Shown here in pieces: positions 27,405 to 36,055 of a stretch of 64,000 bases of DNA (the stretch's first letter is position 1; the number at the start of each line of letters is the position of its first letter). Made by a program: the position numbers and the translations under genes. Under the pieces are notes generated by a model. It made no database searches, had not been told where the DNA came from, and saw only the letters and a program-made list of their open reading frames with translations. The DNA comes from Prevotella sp. (GTDB lineage: Bacteria > Bacteroidota > Bacteroidia > Bacteroidales > Bacteroidaceae): contig SUYI01000002.1 of assembly GCA_015060485.1 (NCBI GenBank), positions 124,001 to 188,000 of the forward strand, written 5' to 3'.

Positions 27405-27430
27405 GACGACAAAACAGCAGTTTTTCAGTC
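27405..27430 (+). promoter_or_regulatory. ECF-like promoter motif, GACGAC-N16-AGTC
   Basis: GACGAC followed after 16 bp by AGTCTTTTTATA, 31 bases before the ATG of the esterase gene. A weaker match to the motif seen before GH78, fucI and GH95. Confidence 0.45.
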
Positions 27431-27461
27431 TTTTTATAAACAGAATAACGACTTTAAACTT

Positions 27462-28784
27462 ATGAGAAAAAGCTTACTGATAGCCTTCATGGCCCTATCG
27501 TCTGTGGCTATGGCGCAGACTTTTGAGACACGTTACGAGCGCCCTGTCAACGATTTGATGAAGGACGTTGCCAAGCGTTTTGGTGTTAGGTTTAAGTTCG
27601 ACGCCAATGTCGATACGGTGGGCAAGCGCCTGCCGTATGCAGACTTCCGCGTGCGCCCTTATTCGTTGGAAATGACGCTCGACAACATCTGTAAATACTA
27701 CGACTGGAACTGGTGGAAACAGAATGGCAACCTCTATAAGATTAAGCTGTACGAGTATCCACGTCGCCACGAGGCAGAAGGTAAGATGATACTCGACTGG
27801 CTCTCGTCGCTTTATAATAATAAGGAGCAATGGGAGGCCCGTCGCGACTCATTACGTCGTGAAGTCCGCCAACGACTAGAACTGGACAAGTTCCTCGATT
27901 CATGTGTGATGGTGAAGGACAAGAAAGGCAACCTTCAACGTCCCGTTGTCCTCTCAAAGGTTCGCAAGCACGACGGTTATACCACGCAGAATATCTGCAT
28001 TGAGCTAACTCTTGGGCAACATCTCTTTGGTACAATTTACGCATCCACCAAGAAAGGTAAACATGCACTCATTGTCTGTCCTGATGGCCATTGGCCCTAT
28101 CGCTATCGTAAGGACGAGCAGCAGCGACTGGGCACGCTGGCCCGTATGGGTGCTGTCTGCGTCGATTTTGACCTCTATGGCTGGGGTGAAAGCGAAAAGG
28201 AGGTAGGCGAGGCTGCTCACCATACCAGTCGTGCCCACGTCTATCAGGCAGCCTGTGGCTACATTCTGCTCGACTGGATGCTCGCCAACCGTAAGGACAT
28301 TGACCCAGAGCGTGTGGGCGTGATGGGTGGCTCTGGTGGTGGTACCCATACCGTATTGCTCTCTCTGCTCGACGAACGTGTCACAGCCTCTGCTCCTGTA
28401 GTGCATTTGGCCTCGCATTTCGATGGAGGCTGTCCCTGCGAGAGCGGCAAACCCGTACAGCTCTCGGCTGGCGGAACGTGTGAACCTGAATTGGCAGCTG
28501 TCGTAGCCCCCAAACCTATGTTGGTTGTCAGCGATGGTGGCGACTGGACCTCGAGCGTTCCCACCCTTGAATTCCCCTATCTGCAGCGCATTTATGGGTT
28601 CTACAATGCTAAGAACAAGGTTCGTAACGTGCATTTGCCCAACGAACGTCACGACTTCAACGAAAACAAGCGTCAGGCTGTCTACGACTTCTTCATCGAC
28701 ATCTTCGGACTGGACCGCTCGATGCTCGACGAAAGCAAGATTACCATCGAACCTGACGAAGCACTTAAATCACTCTACAAATGA
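27462..28784 (+). CDS. Exported alpha/beta hydrolase with N-terminal STN-like domain
   Basis: A 440-residue protein with a signal peptide ending SVAMAQ. Residues ~25-105 look like a small STN/secretin-type domain (FRVRPYSLEMTLDNICKYYDWNWWKQNGNLYKI), which is normally found in TonB-linked receptors and secretins. The rest is an alpha/beta hydrolase: nucleophile elbow GVMGGSGGGTH (Ser ~290), acid in VVSDGGDW (~357) and His in NERHDF (~395). It is probably a carbohydrate esterase (acetyl or feruloyl) given its neighbours, but no specific family can be claimed. It is divergent from GH3 and overlaps the TPR gene by four bases (ATGA). Fusing an STN-like domain to a hydrolase is uncommon. Confidence 0.75.
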   Translation: MRKSLLIAFMALSSVAMAQTFETRYERPVNDLMKDVAKRFGVRFKFDANVDTVGKRLPYADFRVRPYSLEMTLDNICKYYDWNWWKQNGNLYKIKLYEYPRRHEAEGKMILDWLSSLYNNKEQWEARRDSLRREVRQRLELDKFLDSCVMVKDKKGNLQRPVVLSKVRKHDGYTTQNICIELTLGQHLFGTIYASTKKGKHALIVCPDGHWPYRYRKDEQQRLGTLARMGAVCVDFDLYGWGESEKEVGEAAHHTSRAHVYQAACGYILLDWMLANRKDIDPERVGVMGGSGGGTHTVLLSLLDERVTASAPVVHLASHFDGGCPCESGKPVQLSAGGTCEPELAAVVAPKPMLVVSDGGDWTSSVPTLEFPYLQRIYGFYNAKNKVRNVHLPNERHDFNENKRQAVYDFFIDIFGLDRSMLDESKITIEPDEALKSLYK

Positions 28785-29347
28785 GAAGATTATTGGTATT
28801 GACATTTCTCATCTCTCATTTCTCATTGCTCATTTGCGAAGCTCAGGAGACGCATTACCACAAGGGCCTGCGTTCGCAAGCAGAGAATGATAAATACGGA
28901 GGTGTGGCCGCAGAACCGCATTTCGACGGAGGAGGCTATTACTGGACCCGTGTGCGCAATGTGGACGACGTCGCCATTACCCACGAAACAGCGGCCGATT
29001 CGCTGGCCCGTCGTGAAGACTTCAAGCGGTTGTGCCAGTTGGCCTACGACGCTTACGAGGCAGGTGATGCGGTGAAAACCATTACCTATGGCGATAGTGC
29101 CTTACAGAAACGCTATCATACTGCCGACCTCTACTTCTTCATGGCCGTATCGTTCGAGAAGTTAGGTAGTTACGACGAAGCCGACCGGGCTTACCGTAAG
29201 GCCCTCGGATCGGGCTATCCTGGAGCCTTGAACGTCTACAACGACTTCAAGGTGCGCCAGCAACAGCGCAAAGCCGCCGACAAACAACGCAAGAAAGAAG
29301 AAAAGCGCAAGGCAAAGGAAGAAAAAAAGAGGCTCAAGGAAAGTTGA
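28781..29347 (+). CDS. Exported TPR-like protein with charged C-terminal tail
   Basis: A 188-residue protein. The signal peptide MRRLLVLTFLISHFSLLICEAQ has its hydrophobic core encoded by a 7-nt repeat array (TTTCTCA units). The mature part has a TPR-like pair of helices (TADLYFFMAVSFEKLGSYDEADRAYRKAL) and ends in a Lys/Arg/Glu coiled tail (RKKEEKRKAKEEKKRLKES), the last codons of which form the left arm of the terminator. It is coupled to the preceding hydrolase gene. Probably a periplasmic scaffold or assembly factor; no specific function is recognised. Confidence 0.7.
   Translation: MRRLLVLTFLISHFSLLICEAQETHYHKGLRSQAENDKYGGVAAEPHFDGGGYYWTRVRNVDDVAITHETAADSLARREDFKRLCQLAYDAYEAGDAVKTITYGDSALQKRYHTADLYFFMAVSFEKLGSYDEADRAYRKALGSGYPGALNVYNDFKVRQQQRKAADKQRKKEEKRKAKEEKKRLKES
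28805..28839 (+). repeat. Heptanucleotide array encoding a signal-peptide core
   Basis: TTTCTCA, TCTCTCA, TTTCTCA, TTGCTCA, TTTGCGA are read in frame as the hydrophobic SHFSLLIC region. The same array type forms the signal peptide of the GH106 gene (59920). Confidence 0.75.
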
Positions 29348-29356
29348 GCCTCTTTT
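29327..29356 (+). terminator. Strong terminator before the ECF sigma gene
   Basis: AAGAGGCTCAA pairs perfectly with TTGAGCCTCTT around a 6-nt loop, ending in TTTT. It overlaps the TPR gene's last codons and separates that unit from the sigma operon. Confidence 0.85.
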
Positions 29357-29360
29357 CTAC

Positions 29361-29385
29361 TTAACATTCGTAAGCCTTATGCGTA
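29361..29385 (+). promoter_or_regulatory. ECF-like promoter before the sigma gene
   Basis: TTAAC followed after 16 bp by CGTATATAA, 11 bases before the ATG. Similar in form to the catabolic motifs but with CGTA instead of CGTC, as expected if the sigma factor reads its own promoter. Confidence 0.5.
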
Positions 29386-29396
29386 TATAAGACAGC

Positions 29397-29894
29397 ATGA
29401 CCCAACAAGAGTTTGAACATATAGTCCCCAGACTTCGCCCACGTCTGAAAGACATCGGGCGGCAATTCTTTGGTAACGAAGAAATGGCTGAGGATATTGC
29501 TCAGGAGACACTGATGCGACTCTGGATGCTGCGTGAACGAATTGCACCGCAGACGGACATCGAGCCATTGGCTGTCCGAATGGCTAAGAACCTGTGTGTC
29601 AGCGAGTGGCGCAAACAAAAGGTGAGACAAGAGAACTCCCTGCAAGAAGCACTCACAGACCATAAGGATATCCAGCGCGATGTAGAACTGAAGGAAGAAG
29701 TAGCGCGACTGAAACGGGCTGTCAGCCAGCTGAAACCCGCTGAGCAACGCTTGTTCCGTATGCGCCACGAGGCAGAGATGGACATTCAACAAATCAGCGC
29801 TGTAACAGGTATCGGAGTGCGATCTGTTAGTGCTATGCTGAGTACTGCAAAACGTAAACTATTGAAAATACTAAATCCGAAAGGAGGCTTATAA
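29397..29894 (+). CDS. ECF-type RNA polymerase sigma factor
   Basis: A 165-residue sigma-70 family protein with only regions 2 and 4. Region 2 shows AEDIAQETLMRLWMLRERI and the downstream WRKQK segment; region 4 is the C-terminal helix-turn-helix (QQISAVTGIGVRSVSAMLSTAKRKLL). It directs RNA polymerase to a limited set of promoters and is probably held by the membrane protein encoded next (one-base overlap, TAATG). The operon continues into two large surface-type proteins, so the signal probably comes from the envelope. Whether it also reads the GATGAC/CGTC motifs of the catabolic genes is an open and testable question. Confidence 0.92.
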   Translation: MTQQEFEHIVPRLRPRLKDIGRQFFGNEEMAEDIAQETLMRLWMLRERIAPQTDIEPLAVRMAKNLCVSEWRKQKVRQENSLQEALTDHKDIQRDVELKEEVARLKRAVSQLKPAEQRLFRMRHEAEMDIQQISAVTGIGVRSVSAMLSTAKRKLLKILNPKGGL

Positions 29895-30481
29895 TGAAAA
29901 AGGAATTAATAGAAAAGCTGCTAAACGAGCAGACGACACCTGAAGAGGAACACCTCGTAGCCCAGATGCTTCAGCAAGAGGAGGATATGGACTCTTGGCT
30001 CGCAGAAGACGAGACGGCAGAATACGACCGTATCGTCAACGAACGTCGTGCCAAGCATCGTACGTTGCGATGGGCTGTTGCCGCAGTCATCGTGGCGTTC
30101 ATTGCGGTGGGGGCCATTGTGCTTTGGCCAAGGGAACAGCTTGATCCTGGAACACAGTGTCCAGATTTTTCCGAGAGACATACTTCTGTTGTCATTACAG
30201 AACCATCAAAACCTGAGGCACCACCCACGAAAGCCAAGAAACGTATCAGAAGGAAGGCAGCAGTTTCTACCACTGACAGCCTGCAATACTACATTGCCCG
30301 TTTGGAGAAAGAGTTGGAGAACGTCAACGAAAGTACCTATACCGCTAAGGCGGAGGAGGTGCTGCGTGCTGATGCCCGATTGCAGAAACTTGTCCAGCGC
30401 ATCATGATGGGCGAACTGACCAAAGACGATGTGCCGGCAGAGGCCATGAATACGAACCAAACAAAGGAGGAGCAACCATGA
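29894..30481 (+). CDS. Putative anti-sigma factor, single-pass membrane protein
   Basis: A 195-residue protein with a charged cytoplasmic N-terminus (~1-55, EKLLNEQTTPEEEHLVAQMLQQ), one transmembrane helix (WAVAAVIVAFIAVGAIVLW, ~57-76) and a periplasmic part with Lys/Arg- and Glu-rich stretches. This topology, and the position between an ECF sigma gene (one-base overlap) and a surface-protein gene (four-base overlap), fits an anti-sigma factor. No zinc-finger HxxxCxxC motif is present, so it is not a ZAS-type protein. The identification rests mainly on topology and context. Confidence 0.75.
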   Translation: MKKELIEKLLNEQTTPEEEHLVAQMLQQEEDMDSWLAEDETAEYDRIVNERRAKHRTLRWAVAAVIVAFIAVGAIVLWPREQLDPGTQCPDFSERHTSVVITEPSKPEAPPTKAKKRIRRKAAVSTTDSLQYYIARLEKELENVNESTYTAKAEEVLRADARLQKLVQRIMMGELTKDDVPAEAMNTNQTKEEQP

Positions 30482-32754
30482 GACGTATATTATTGATAAT
30501 AGGAATCGTGTTTGCAATACTGAATGGCAGCGCTCAGAGCATCAGTACCTATGGTGACCTGCGTGCCAAAGTGCTTCATGTGGGGCAGAAACTGACAGGC
30601 CACAACACCACGAACGACCAAGCGATAGCCGTCATAGTGCGCGAGCTGGCGATGAACTATCAGGGCCGTCTGTCGCGCCAGCAGTTCCAGGAACTCAAGG
30701 ATACCATCGAGGTGATGCGCAGTCAACTCAGCGCAGACACTTGGAAAACGGTGTTGAATAGCGCTATTGAGACGTTGCAGGAAAAGACGGATACGCTGGA
30801 CATTCAGCAGCGCATTCTAGACTACTACAAACGGGTGCCACAGGAACAAATATATGTTCACACCGACCGTCCTTACTACGTGCCAGGTGATACCGTTTGG
30901 TTCCGTGCCCATCTCGTGGATGCCGTCACGCATACTCCCATCAGCCGTTCGCGCTATGTCTACGTGGAACTGCTTGACCAGCAGGCAGATACACTCATGC
31001 AACGTGTCGTCGTGAAGTGCGACAATGATGGCGTCTTTGCCAATGCCCTGTTGTTGCCTAAAACCATTCGTGGCGGCAGCTACACCCTTGCGGCTTATAC
31101 ACAATGGATGCGAAACTTCCCTGCCGAACGATTCTTCTACAAGCAGTTAGTGGTGGTTGGAAATTCGTCACTTACGGACTCGCAATCCGAACCCGACGGA
31201 CTGGCAGTCCGAACCCTACGGACTCACAGTCCGCTCCTTACGGACTCAACGCTGGAGTTAGGACAACGGAAAGGGCAACTGCTTATCCAGTTGAACAAGA
31301 CTATTGACAAGCCCCTCGCCTGTGTGCTCTACGGCAGCGGTAACCTTATCGTCGCTGACTACACGCCAGGCAAAGTGTTACGTATCGACAGCCAGACGTT
31401 GCGACCAGGAAGCCTCAGCGTGGCAATGGTGAACCGCGAAACGGGAGCTATCATAGCTGAGGGCCAGACGAACATCGAAGGCAAAGACGCACAAGTTACC
31501 ATCAGTGGCAAGGCACAAAGCAATAACAATCCGATGGAGCTAAACATTGACGTTGCTGATGCTGACGGCACTCCGCTCTACGGCAACTTCTCGTTCTCCG
31601 TCACTGACTACGACGTGGTGCAGCCCGATACCTTACAACCTGCGATTGACAAGTCTCTCTCTCAGCAGCCTGCTGACTATTCGCTGGCCAACATGCTCAG
31701 CGGGAGGTTTCCCGAAATTGACTATGGCTTCCAGACCTCACAGACCATCTCCGGCTCCATTCGCGGTACCATCTTTAAAAAGGTAAAGCATCCGAAACTG
31801 ATGCTCTTCCGTCCTGATACGGGTTTCCGCACCACCTTTGAGCTGGGCGACAGCAGCCGCTTTACTATCAACGGCCTCGACTTCCCTGACGGCACGACAT
31901 ACGTCTTGGAAGGTATGCGTCGGACGGGCAGCACCAGCCTTGTACAACTGAATATCGATTCGATATCCTATCCTCAGCTGCATGTTCCTCAGTGGTCCAT
32001 CCAAAAGCTTGATATTCCTGAAGGGTTTAACAAGCAGGCCAAGGAGCAGGTGATGTACGGCAGCATAGACCGAGAGATAGAACTGCCCGAGGTGGTCAAG
32101 GAGAAGAAGCGCCAGCACAAGCCTACGAATCTGATGGGCGTTCCTCCCTTCCGAGCCTTCTACGATGACGACCCCATGCTGAACAACTTCCATTCTATGG
32201 AAATCCTGCTCAGCACCCTGGGCATCCCCGTGTATCGCGATGCCGAGGGGGAACTGCAAGTTCGGGCACGCTCCGGCAGTGTCAGCGCCAATTATCATGG
32301 TCCAACCATCTATATCGATGAGTTCCGCTGCAACGTGGAGGAGCTGCTCATGCTGCAACCCTCTACCATCGAGTCCATCGAGTGGTTCGACCATGTCGGA
32401 GCCGCCCACATGACCATCTACGGCTGGAACGTCTCTACCAGCGGTTTGCTGCTTGTTCGTCAGAAGCCGGGGCTACACGGTAGGATATTCCGCCCCCTGT
32501 CAATGGCTACGGTGCAGCCGCAAGGCTGGAAGCCCAGCATAGAGTTCTATTCCCCGCAATACACCGACCCGACGGCCAAGGCTCGCCCCGACCACCGCAC
32601 CACGCTCTACTGGAACCCGAAGGTCGAGACCGATGACAACGGCCACGCCACCGTCCGCTTCTATGCCTCCGACGTCTCCAAACGTTATCTCGTCACGCTG
32701 GAGGGTGTCAGCAACGACGGAATAATCGTTCAAAAAACAGTGATTATTGAATAA
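30478..32754 (+). CDS. MG2-domain and plug-like surface protein, first of pair
   Basis: A 758-residue exported protein (signal peptide to NGSAQ). After an N-terminal helical part comes an alpha-2-macroglobulin MG2-type domain (EQIYVHTDRPYYVPGDTVWFRAHLV, ~120-230). Further beta domains follow, then a TonB-receptor plug-like segment (~600-670; PTIYIDEFRCNVEELL ... ESIEWFD) without any beta-barrel. The end PDHRTTLYWNPKVETD...VRFYASD is shared with the next gene. A 22-nt palindromic repeat is read in frame at 31175. It is in the sigma/anti-sigma operon by overlap. Function unknown; a cell-surface or periplasmic partner of a secretion or uptake system is a guess. Confidence 0.75.
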   Translation: MRRILLIIGIVFAILNGSAQSISTYGDLRAKVLHVGQKLTGHNTTNDQAIAVIVRELAMNYQGRLSRQQFQELKDTIEVMRSQLSADTWKTVLNSAIETLQEKTDTLDIQQRILDYYKRVPQEQIYVHTDRPYYVPGDTVWFRAHLVDAVTHTPISRSRYVYVELLDQQADTLMQRVVVKCDNDGVFANALLLPKTIRGGSYTLAAYTQWMRNFPAERFFYKQLVVVGNSSLTDSQSEPDGLAVRTLRTHSPLLTDSTLELGQRKGQLLIQLNKTIDKPLACVLYGSGNLIVADYTPGKVLRIDSQTLRPGSLSVAMVNRETGAIIAEGQTNIEGKDAQVTISGKAQSNNNPMELNIDVADADGTPLYGNFSFSVTDYDVVQPDTLQPAIDKSLSQQPADYSLANMLSGRFPEIDYGFQTSQTISGSIRGTIFKKVKHPKLMLFRPDTGFRTTFELGDSSRFTINGLDFPDGTTYVLEGMRRTGSTSLVQLNIDSISYPQLHVPQWSIQKLDIPEGFNKQAKEQVMYGSIDREIELPEVVKEKKRQHKPTNLMGVPPFRAFYDDDPMLNNFHSMEILLSTLGIPVYRDAEGELQVRARSGSVSANYHGPTIYIDEFRCNVEELLMLQPSTIESIEWFDHVGAAHMTIYGWNVSTSGLLLVRQKPGLHGRIFRPLSMATVQPQGWKPSIEFYSPQYTDPTAKARPDHRTTLYWNPKVETDDNGHATVRFYASDVSKRYLVTLEGVSNDGIIVQKTVIIE
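31175..31250 (+). repeat. 22-nt palindromic repeats inside the MG2 gene
   Basis: CGGACT-N3-AGTCCG units start at 31175 (degenerate), 31197, 31219 and, as a half unit, 31241, exactly 22 nt apart and in frame with the gene. Confidence 0.8.
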
Positions 32755-32774
32755 TTCTTATTACCTTTGCACCA

Positions 32775-35510
32775 ATGAAACGACTGCTATCTATTATCAT
32801 ATCCGTCCTCATCCTCCTGCCTGTTGCGGCACAGACCGTCGTCCGCGATGCACAGGACGGTCAGCCAGTCATCCAAGCTTCCGTCTATGACGAGCAGGGC
32901 AAAATAATCGGCGTTACGGATGCCGACGGACTATTGCCCGACGTGAGCGGCAGCAAGGCTATCCGCTTGACACATATTGCCTACCGTTCATTAGATGTGC
33001 AGACAGAGCAGATTGGTGCAGAACTGCGGATGCATCCCGTGACCTACTCCATCAAGCCTGTGGTTGTCGAAAGCAAAAAGGATGCCTACTGCCTGAAACT
33101 GATGTGCTATTACCGGCAGTACATGGTCAATGGCAAGGGAACGGTAGACGAACTGCCCCCTGTGGTTAGTTTCGTTGACGGCATCTGCAACCTGTATGTG
33201 TTTACCGATGACTATAAGACGACGCGTCAGGTGCAGTTAATCAAACGACAGGTAATCTCAAACGACATGGAGTCCAGTACAACGGATGAGGAACTGCCCG
33301 GAATAACCATCCACTCTCTGCCTGAACGCTACCGGGAGGCGGTGGACAAGTCGCCCTATACATTTCAACAGGATAGTACACGACATGTAATCAATACGAC
33401 TTTTAGTGCGCTTTACCCAGACAAGAGCCGCCTGGTTAGACTGAATATTTTGGGTAGTAACAGCAAGTACCAGACCGTAGCGTCGCCTACGATGGTGAAG
33501 AACCTGCATCAAGCTGTTCACCAACAGGGACCATACGCAAAGGTGTCGCAAGGCGACTTGCTGGCCTATAGTGAAGTGCGTCAGCTGAAAGGCACGATGA
33601 AGCAGCGAGGACGTGAGAAGTACGCCATGAACCTCTGGCTGTTCGACGAATACTTTCCAGTTGAGGCCACGTTGATGACCAAGCAAGAGTACAAAGCAGA
33701 ACAAAGACACCGGCAGAAATCATCCCAGATGTTGTCGCCTGACGACATAGACCGCTATATTAATGAACAGCACATACCGGAACTGAGCAGTGACATACAG
33801 CAGAAACTGGAGATGACACGCAAGCGTCAGGGGACGATGGTGACACCTGACGGTCAGCGTGCTGATGCTTATAAAGACTTGCCGCAGGAGCGCATCTACC
33901 TACAGACCGACAAGCCGTACTATGCAGCAGGTGATACGGTGTGGCTGCGTGCCCACTTGATGGATGCCGAGACGAACGAGCCTGTCAGCCGTTCGCGCTT
34001 CGTTTATGTTGAACTGCACGACCAGCAGGCTGACACACTGATGCAGTGCATGATGATACGTTGCGATGAGGATGGCGTGTTTGCCAACGCTCTGCTGTTG
34101 CCCAAGGAAATCAAAGGTGGAGTCTATACCTTAGTGGCTTATACGCAGTGGATGCGTAACTTTCCTGCCGAGCAGTTCTGTTATCAGCCACTGACGGTGG
34201 TGGGTGGTGGACGCGTCCGAGGGCATCGCATACCCACAGAACTGATGGCGCTGCATGATGCCCAGGTGAGCATTCGTGGAAATGCTGCTACAGAAAGGGT
34301 ACCTATCACGTTCGACATTGATGTTCGCGACAAGGATGGGAATCCGCTTCATGGTATCTATGCACTCTCTGTTACTGACTACGACGTGGTGCAGCCTGAT
34401 AGCGTGTTTGGCGACATCCGCCAGAGCCTGCTGCGACAGCAACACGGCTACAAACCCGACACTGTCAGAAGCATCACTCATCCCTATCAGGAGCAGCAGT
34501 TCATCACGGGCCGCGTAAAGGGCAGCATTGGCCAACGCATCAAGAATCCGCACCTGCTGGTGCTCAACGCACAGACGGGTCAGCAATGGGAATTCGAACT
34601 GGGTGACAGTACCCGTTTTGCTTTAGCTGTGGATAATCCTGAAGGCACCACATTCCAACTGGAGGGTACACGGCGCAGCGGTCGTACGACGTTCGTGGAA
34701 CTGCAAATCGACTCGCTGACCTTCCCCAAGGTAACATTGCCGCATTACACGTTGACGAAAGGTACAGACCTCGCTGCCTTCAGGGCGCAGGCCCAGACAC
34801 AGCAGATGTACAACAGGGAAAGCCACATCGAACTGCCCGAGGTGGAGAAGGTGGGTAAGAAACGCAAACCGCTTAAAAACAACATCATGAGCCTAGAGGC
34901 TCCCAGAGGTTTCCAAGAGGAAGACCCGCGTATTGAGCGGGCAGCCAACATGCAGCAACTGCTGACATCGTTAGGCATGAGGGCTGTCTATAGAGATGGC
35001 GAAGCTTATATTACAACTCCTGACAATGCCGGCGTAAAAATCTTTGTAGATAATATAGTGGAGACGGATCATGACTATGTAATCAACCTGTTGCCGACGG
35101 ACATCAAGTCCATAGAGTATTTCACACCAAACAATTCCATCAACGGATTCTTTGGAGTGCGCCCCGTATCCTATTCAGGGAAGGTGCCTGGTGTGCTGTT
35201 TGTCTTTTTGAAAGATGGTTCAGAAATCGTCAAAGCAAGAGCCAAGGACCGTCTTTCTTTTGTCACCGTTCGGCAGATGGGCTACCGCTGGCCTGTCGAG
35301 TTCTATTCTCCGCAATACACGGATAAGAGTCAGAAGACGCGTCCTGACCATCGCACCACACTTTATTGGAACCCGAAGGTCACGACGGATGCCAATGGCA
35401 AAGCAAGTGTGAAGTTCTACGCATCAGATATCTCCAAGCGTTATCTCGTAACCCTCGAAGGTGTCAGCAACGACGGAACTATCGTACGAAAGCAAACGGT
35501 CATAGAATAA
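32775..35510 (+). CDS. MG2-domain and plug-like surface protein, second of pair
   Basis: A 911-residue paralogue of the preceding protein. After the signal peptide (ILLPVAAQ) it has a carboxypeptidase-regulatory-like beta domain (TVVRDAQDGQPVIQASVYD, ~20-100), which the first protein lacks. It then has the MG2 domain (ERIYLQTDKPYYAAGDTVWLRAHL, ~375), the plug-like part (VKIFVDNIVE ... DIKSIEYF, ~755-800) and the shared C-terminus PDHRTTLYWNPKV. It starts 20 bases after the first gene; TACCTTTG just before the ATG is probably fortuitous. A hairpin terminator follows. The pair may act together at the outer membrane; no function is assigned. Confidence 0.75.
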   Translation: MKRLLSIIISVLILLPVAAQTVVRDAQDGQPVIQASVYDEQGKIIGVTDADGLLPDVSGSKAIRLTHIAYRSLDVQTEQIGAELRMHPVTYSIKPVVVESKKDAYCLKLMCYYRQYMVNGKGTVDELPPVVSFVDGICNLYVFTDDYKTTRQVQLIKRQVISNDMESSTTDEELPGITIHSLPERYREAVDKSPYTFQQDSTRHVINTTFSALYPDKSRLVRLNILGSNSKYQTVASPTMVKNLHQAVHQQGPYAKVSQGDLLAYSEVRQLKGTMKQRGREKYAMNLWLFDEYFPVEATLMTKQEYKAEQRHRQKSSQMLSPDDIDRYINEQHIPELSSDIQQKLEMTRKRQGTMVTPDGQRADAYKDLPQERIYLQTDKPYYAAGDTVWLRAHLMDAETNEPVSRSRFVYVELHDQQADTLMQCMMIRCDEDGVFANALLLPKEIKGGVYTLVAYTQWMRNFPAEQFCYQPLTVVGGGRVRGHRIPTELMALHDAQVSIRGNAATERVPITFDIDVRDKDGNPLHGIYALSVTDYDVVQPDSVFGDIRQSLLRQQHGYKPDTVRSITHPYQEQQFITGRVKGSIGQRIKNPHLLVLNAQTGQQWEFELGDSTRFALAVDNPEGTTFQLEGTRRSGRTTFVELQIDSLTFPKVTLPHYTLTKGTDLAAFRAQAQTQQMYNRESHIELPEVEKVGKKRKPLKNNIMSLEAPRGFQEEDPRIERAANMQQLLTSLGMRAVYRDGEAYITTPDNAGVKIFVDNIVETDHDYVINLLPTDIKSIEYFTPNNSINGFFGVRPVSYSGKVPGVLFVFLKDGSEIVKARAKDRLSFVTVRQMGYRWPVEFYSPQYTDKSQKTRPDHRTTLYWNPKVTTDANGKASVKFYASDISKRYLVTLEGVSNDGTIVRKQTVIE

Positions 35511-35540
35511 GTTTGTCCCCCTCGTTCCCTTAAACAAAAA

Positions 35541-35575
35541 AGCCAAAAGAAGCATGAGGTTTCTTTTGGCTTTTG
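35541..35575. terminator. Hairpin terminator after the MG2 operon
   Basis: AGCCAAAAGAA pairs with TTCTTTTGGCT and is flanked by an A-run and a T-run, so it can also serve the minus-strand gene ending at 35596. Confidence 0.8.
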
Positions 35576-35595
35576 GATTGTTGTTGCTGAATGCG

Positions 35596-35988
35596 TTAGA
35601 ACATCTGCCCAACGGCTCGGGCCTCGTCGCCCTCGAAGGTGATGACGTCGGTTACGGGTTCGTAACTCATGCGGGCAAACTGATGAAGCAGTATGGCGAA
35701 AAACGCTCTGTCACGCGAGATGCAGACTTCTGCCATGTAGTTACCGTTAGCAACTGGTTTCGGACGGAAGTTGCCAATAGCCTGAGCGAGTTTCTCCCGT
35801 TCTGTGGTGAGGATGCGTTTCAACTGTTCGCCATCAGCGGGCGACATTTCGATGGTCTGGGCGTCGATAACGCTATTAGTAGGATTATAGACAGCTGTAG
35901 TGCGCAGTCCGAACAGAGATTTGCTGATGCTAATACGAGCATCAGCGCAGATGCTGTTCCACATCTGCAATTGTTTGATATTTGCCAT
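35596..35988 (-). CDS. Conserved-looking hypothetical protein
   Basis: A 130-residue soluble protein from the ATG at 35988 (MANIKQLQMWNSICADARISISKSLFGLRTTAVYN); the track start 15 codons upstream is less likely. No signal peptide or membrane helix. It is rich in alternating charged helices (EQLKRILTTEREKLAQAIGNF). The composition is that of a real protein and the gene is isolated between two terminator/promoter regions, but I recognise no family. Confidence 0.65.
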   Translation of the reverse strand: MANIKQLQMWNSICADARISISKSLFGLRTTAVYNPTNSVIDAQTIEMSPADGEQLKRILTTEREKLAQAIGNFRPKPVANGNYMAEVCISRDRAFFAILLHQFARMSYEPVTDVITFEGDEARAVGQMF

Positions 35989-36055
35989 TGTTATCTTTTC
36001 TTTGTTAATAATGTTTGTTTCCCCTCCTCTCATCGTTGCAAAGGGAAACAGATTG

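Noticed and set aside
32762-32769. TACCTTTG just before the second MG2 gene as a promoter
   Set aside because: It lies five bases before the ATG with no -33 box, which would give a leaderless or internal start; co-transcription with the first MG2 gene is simpler.
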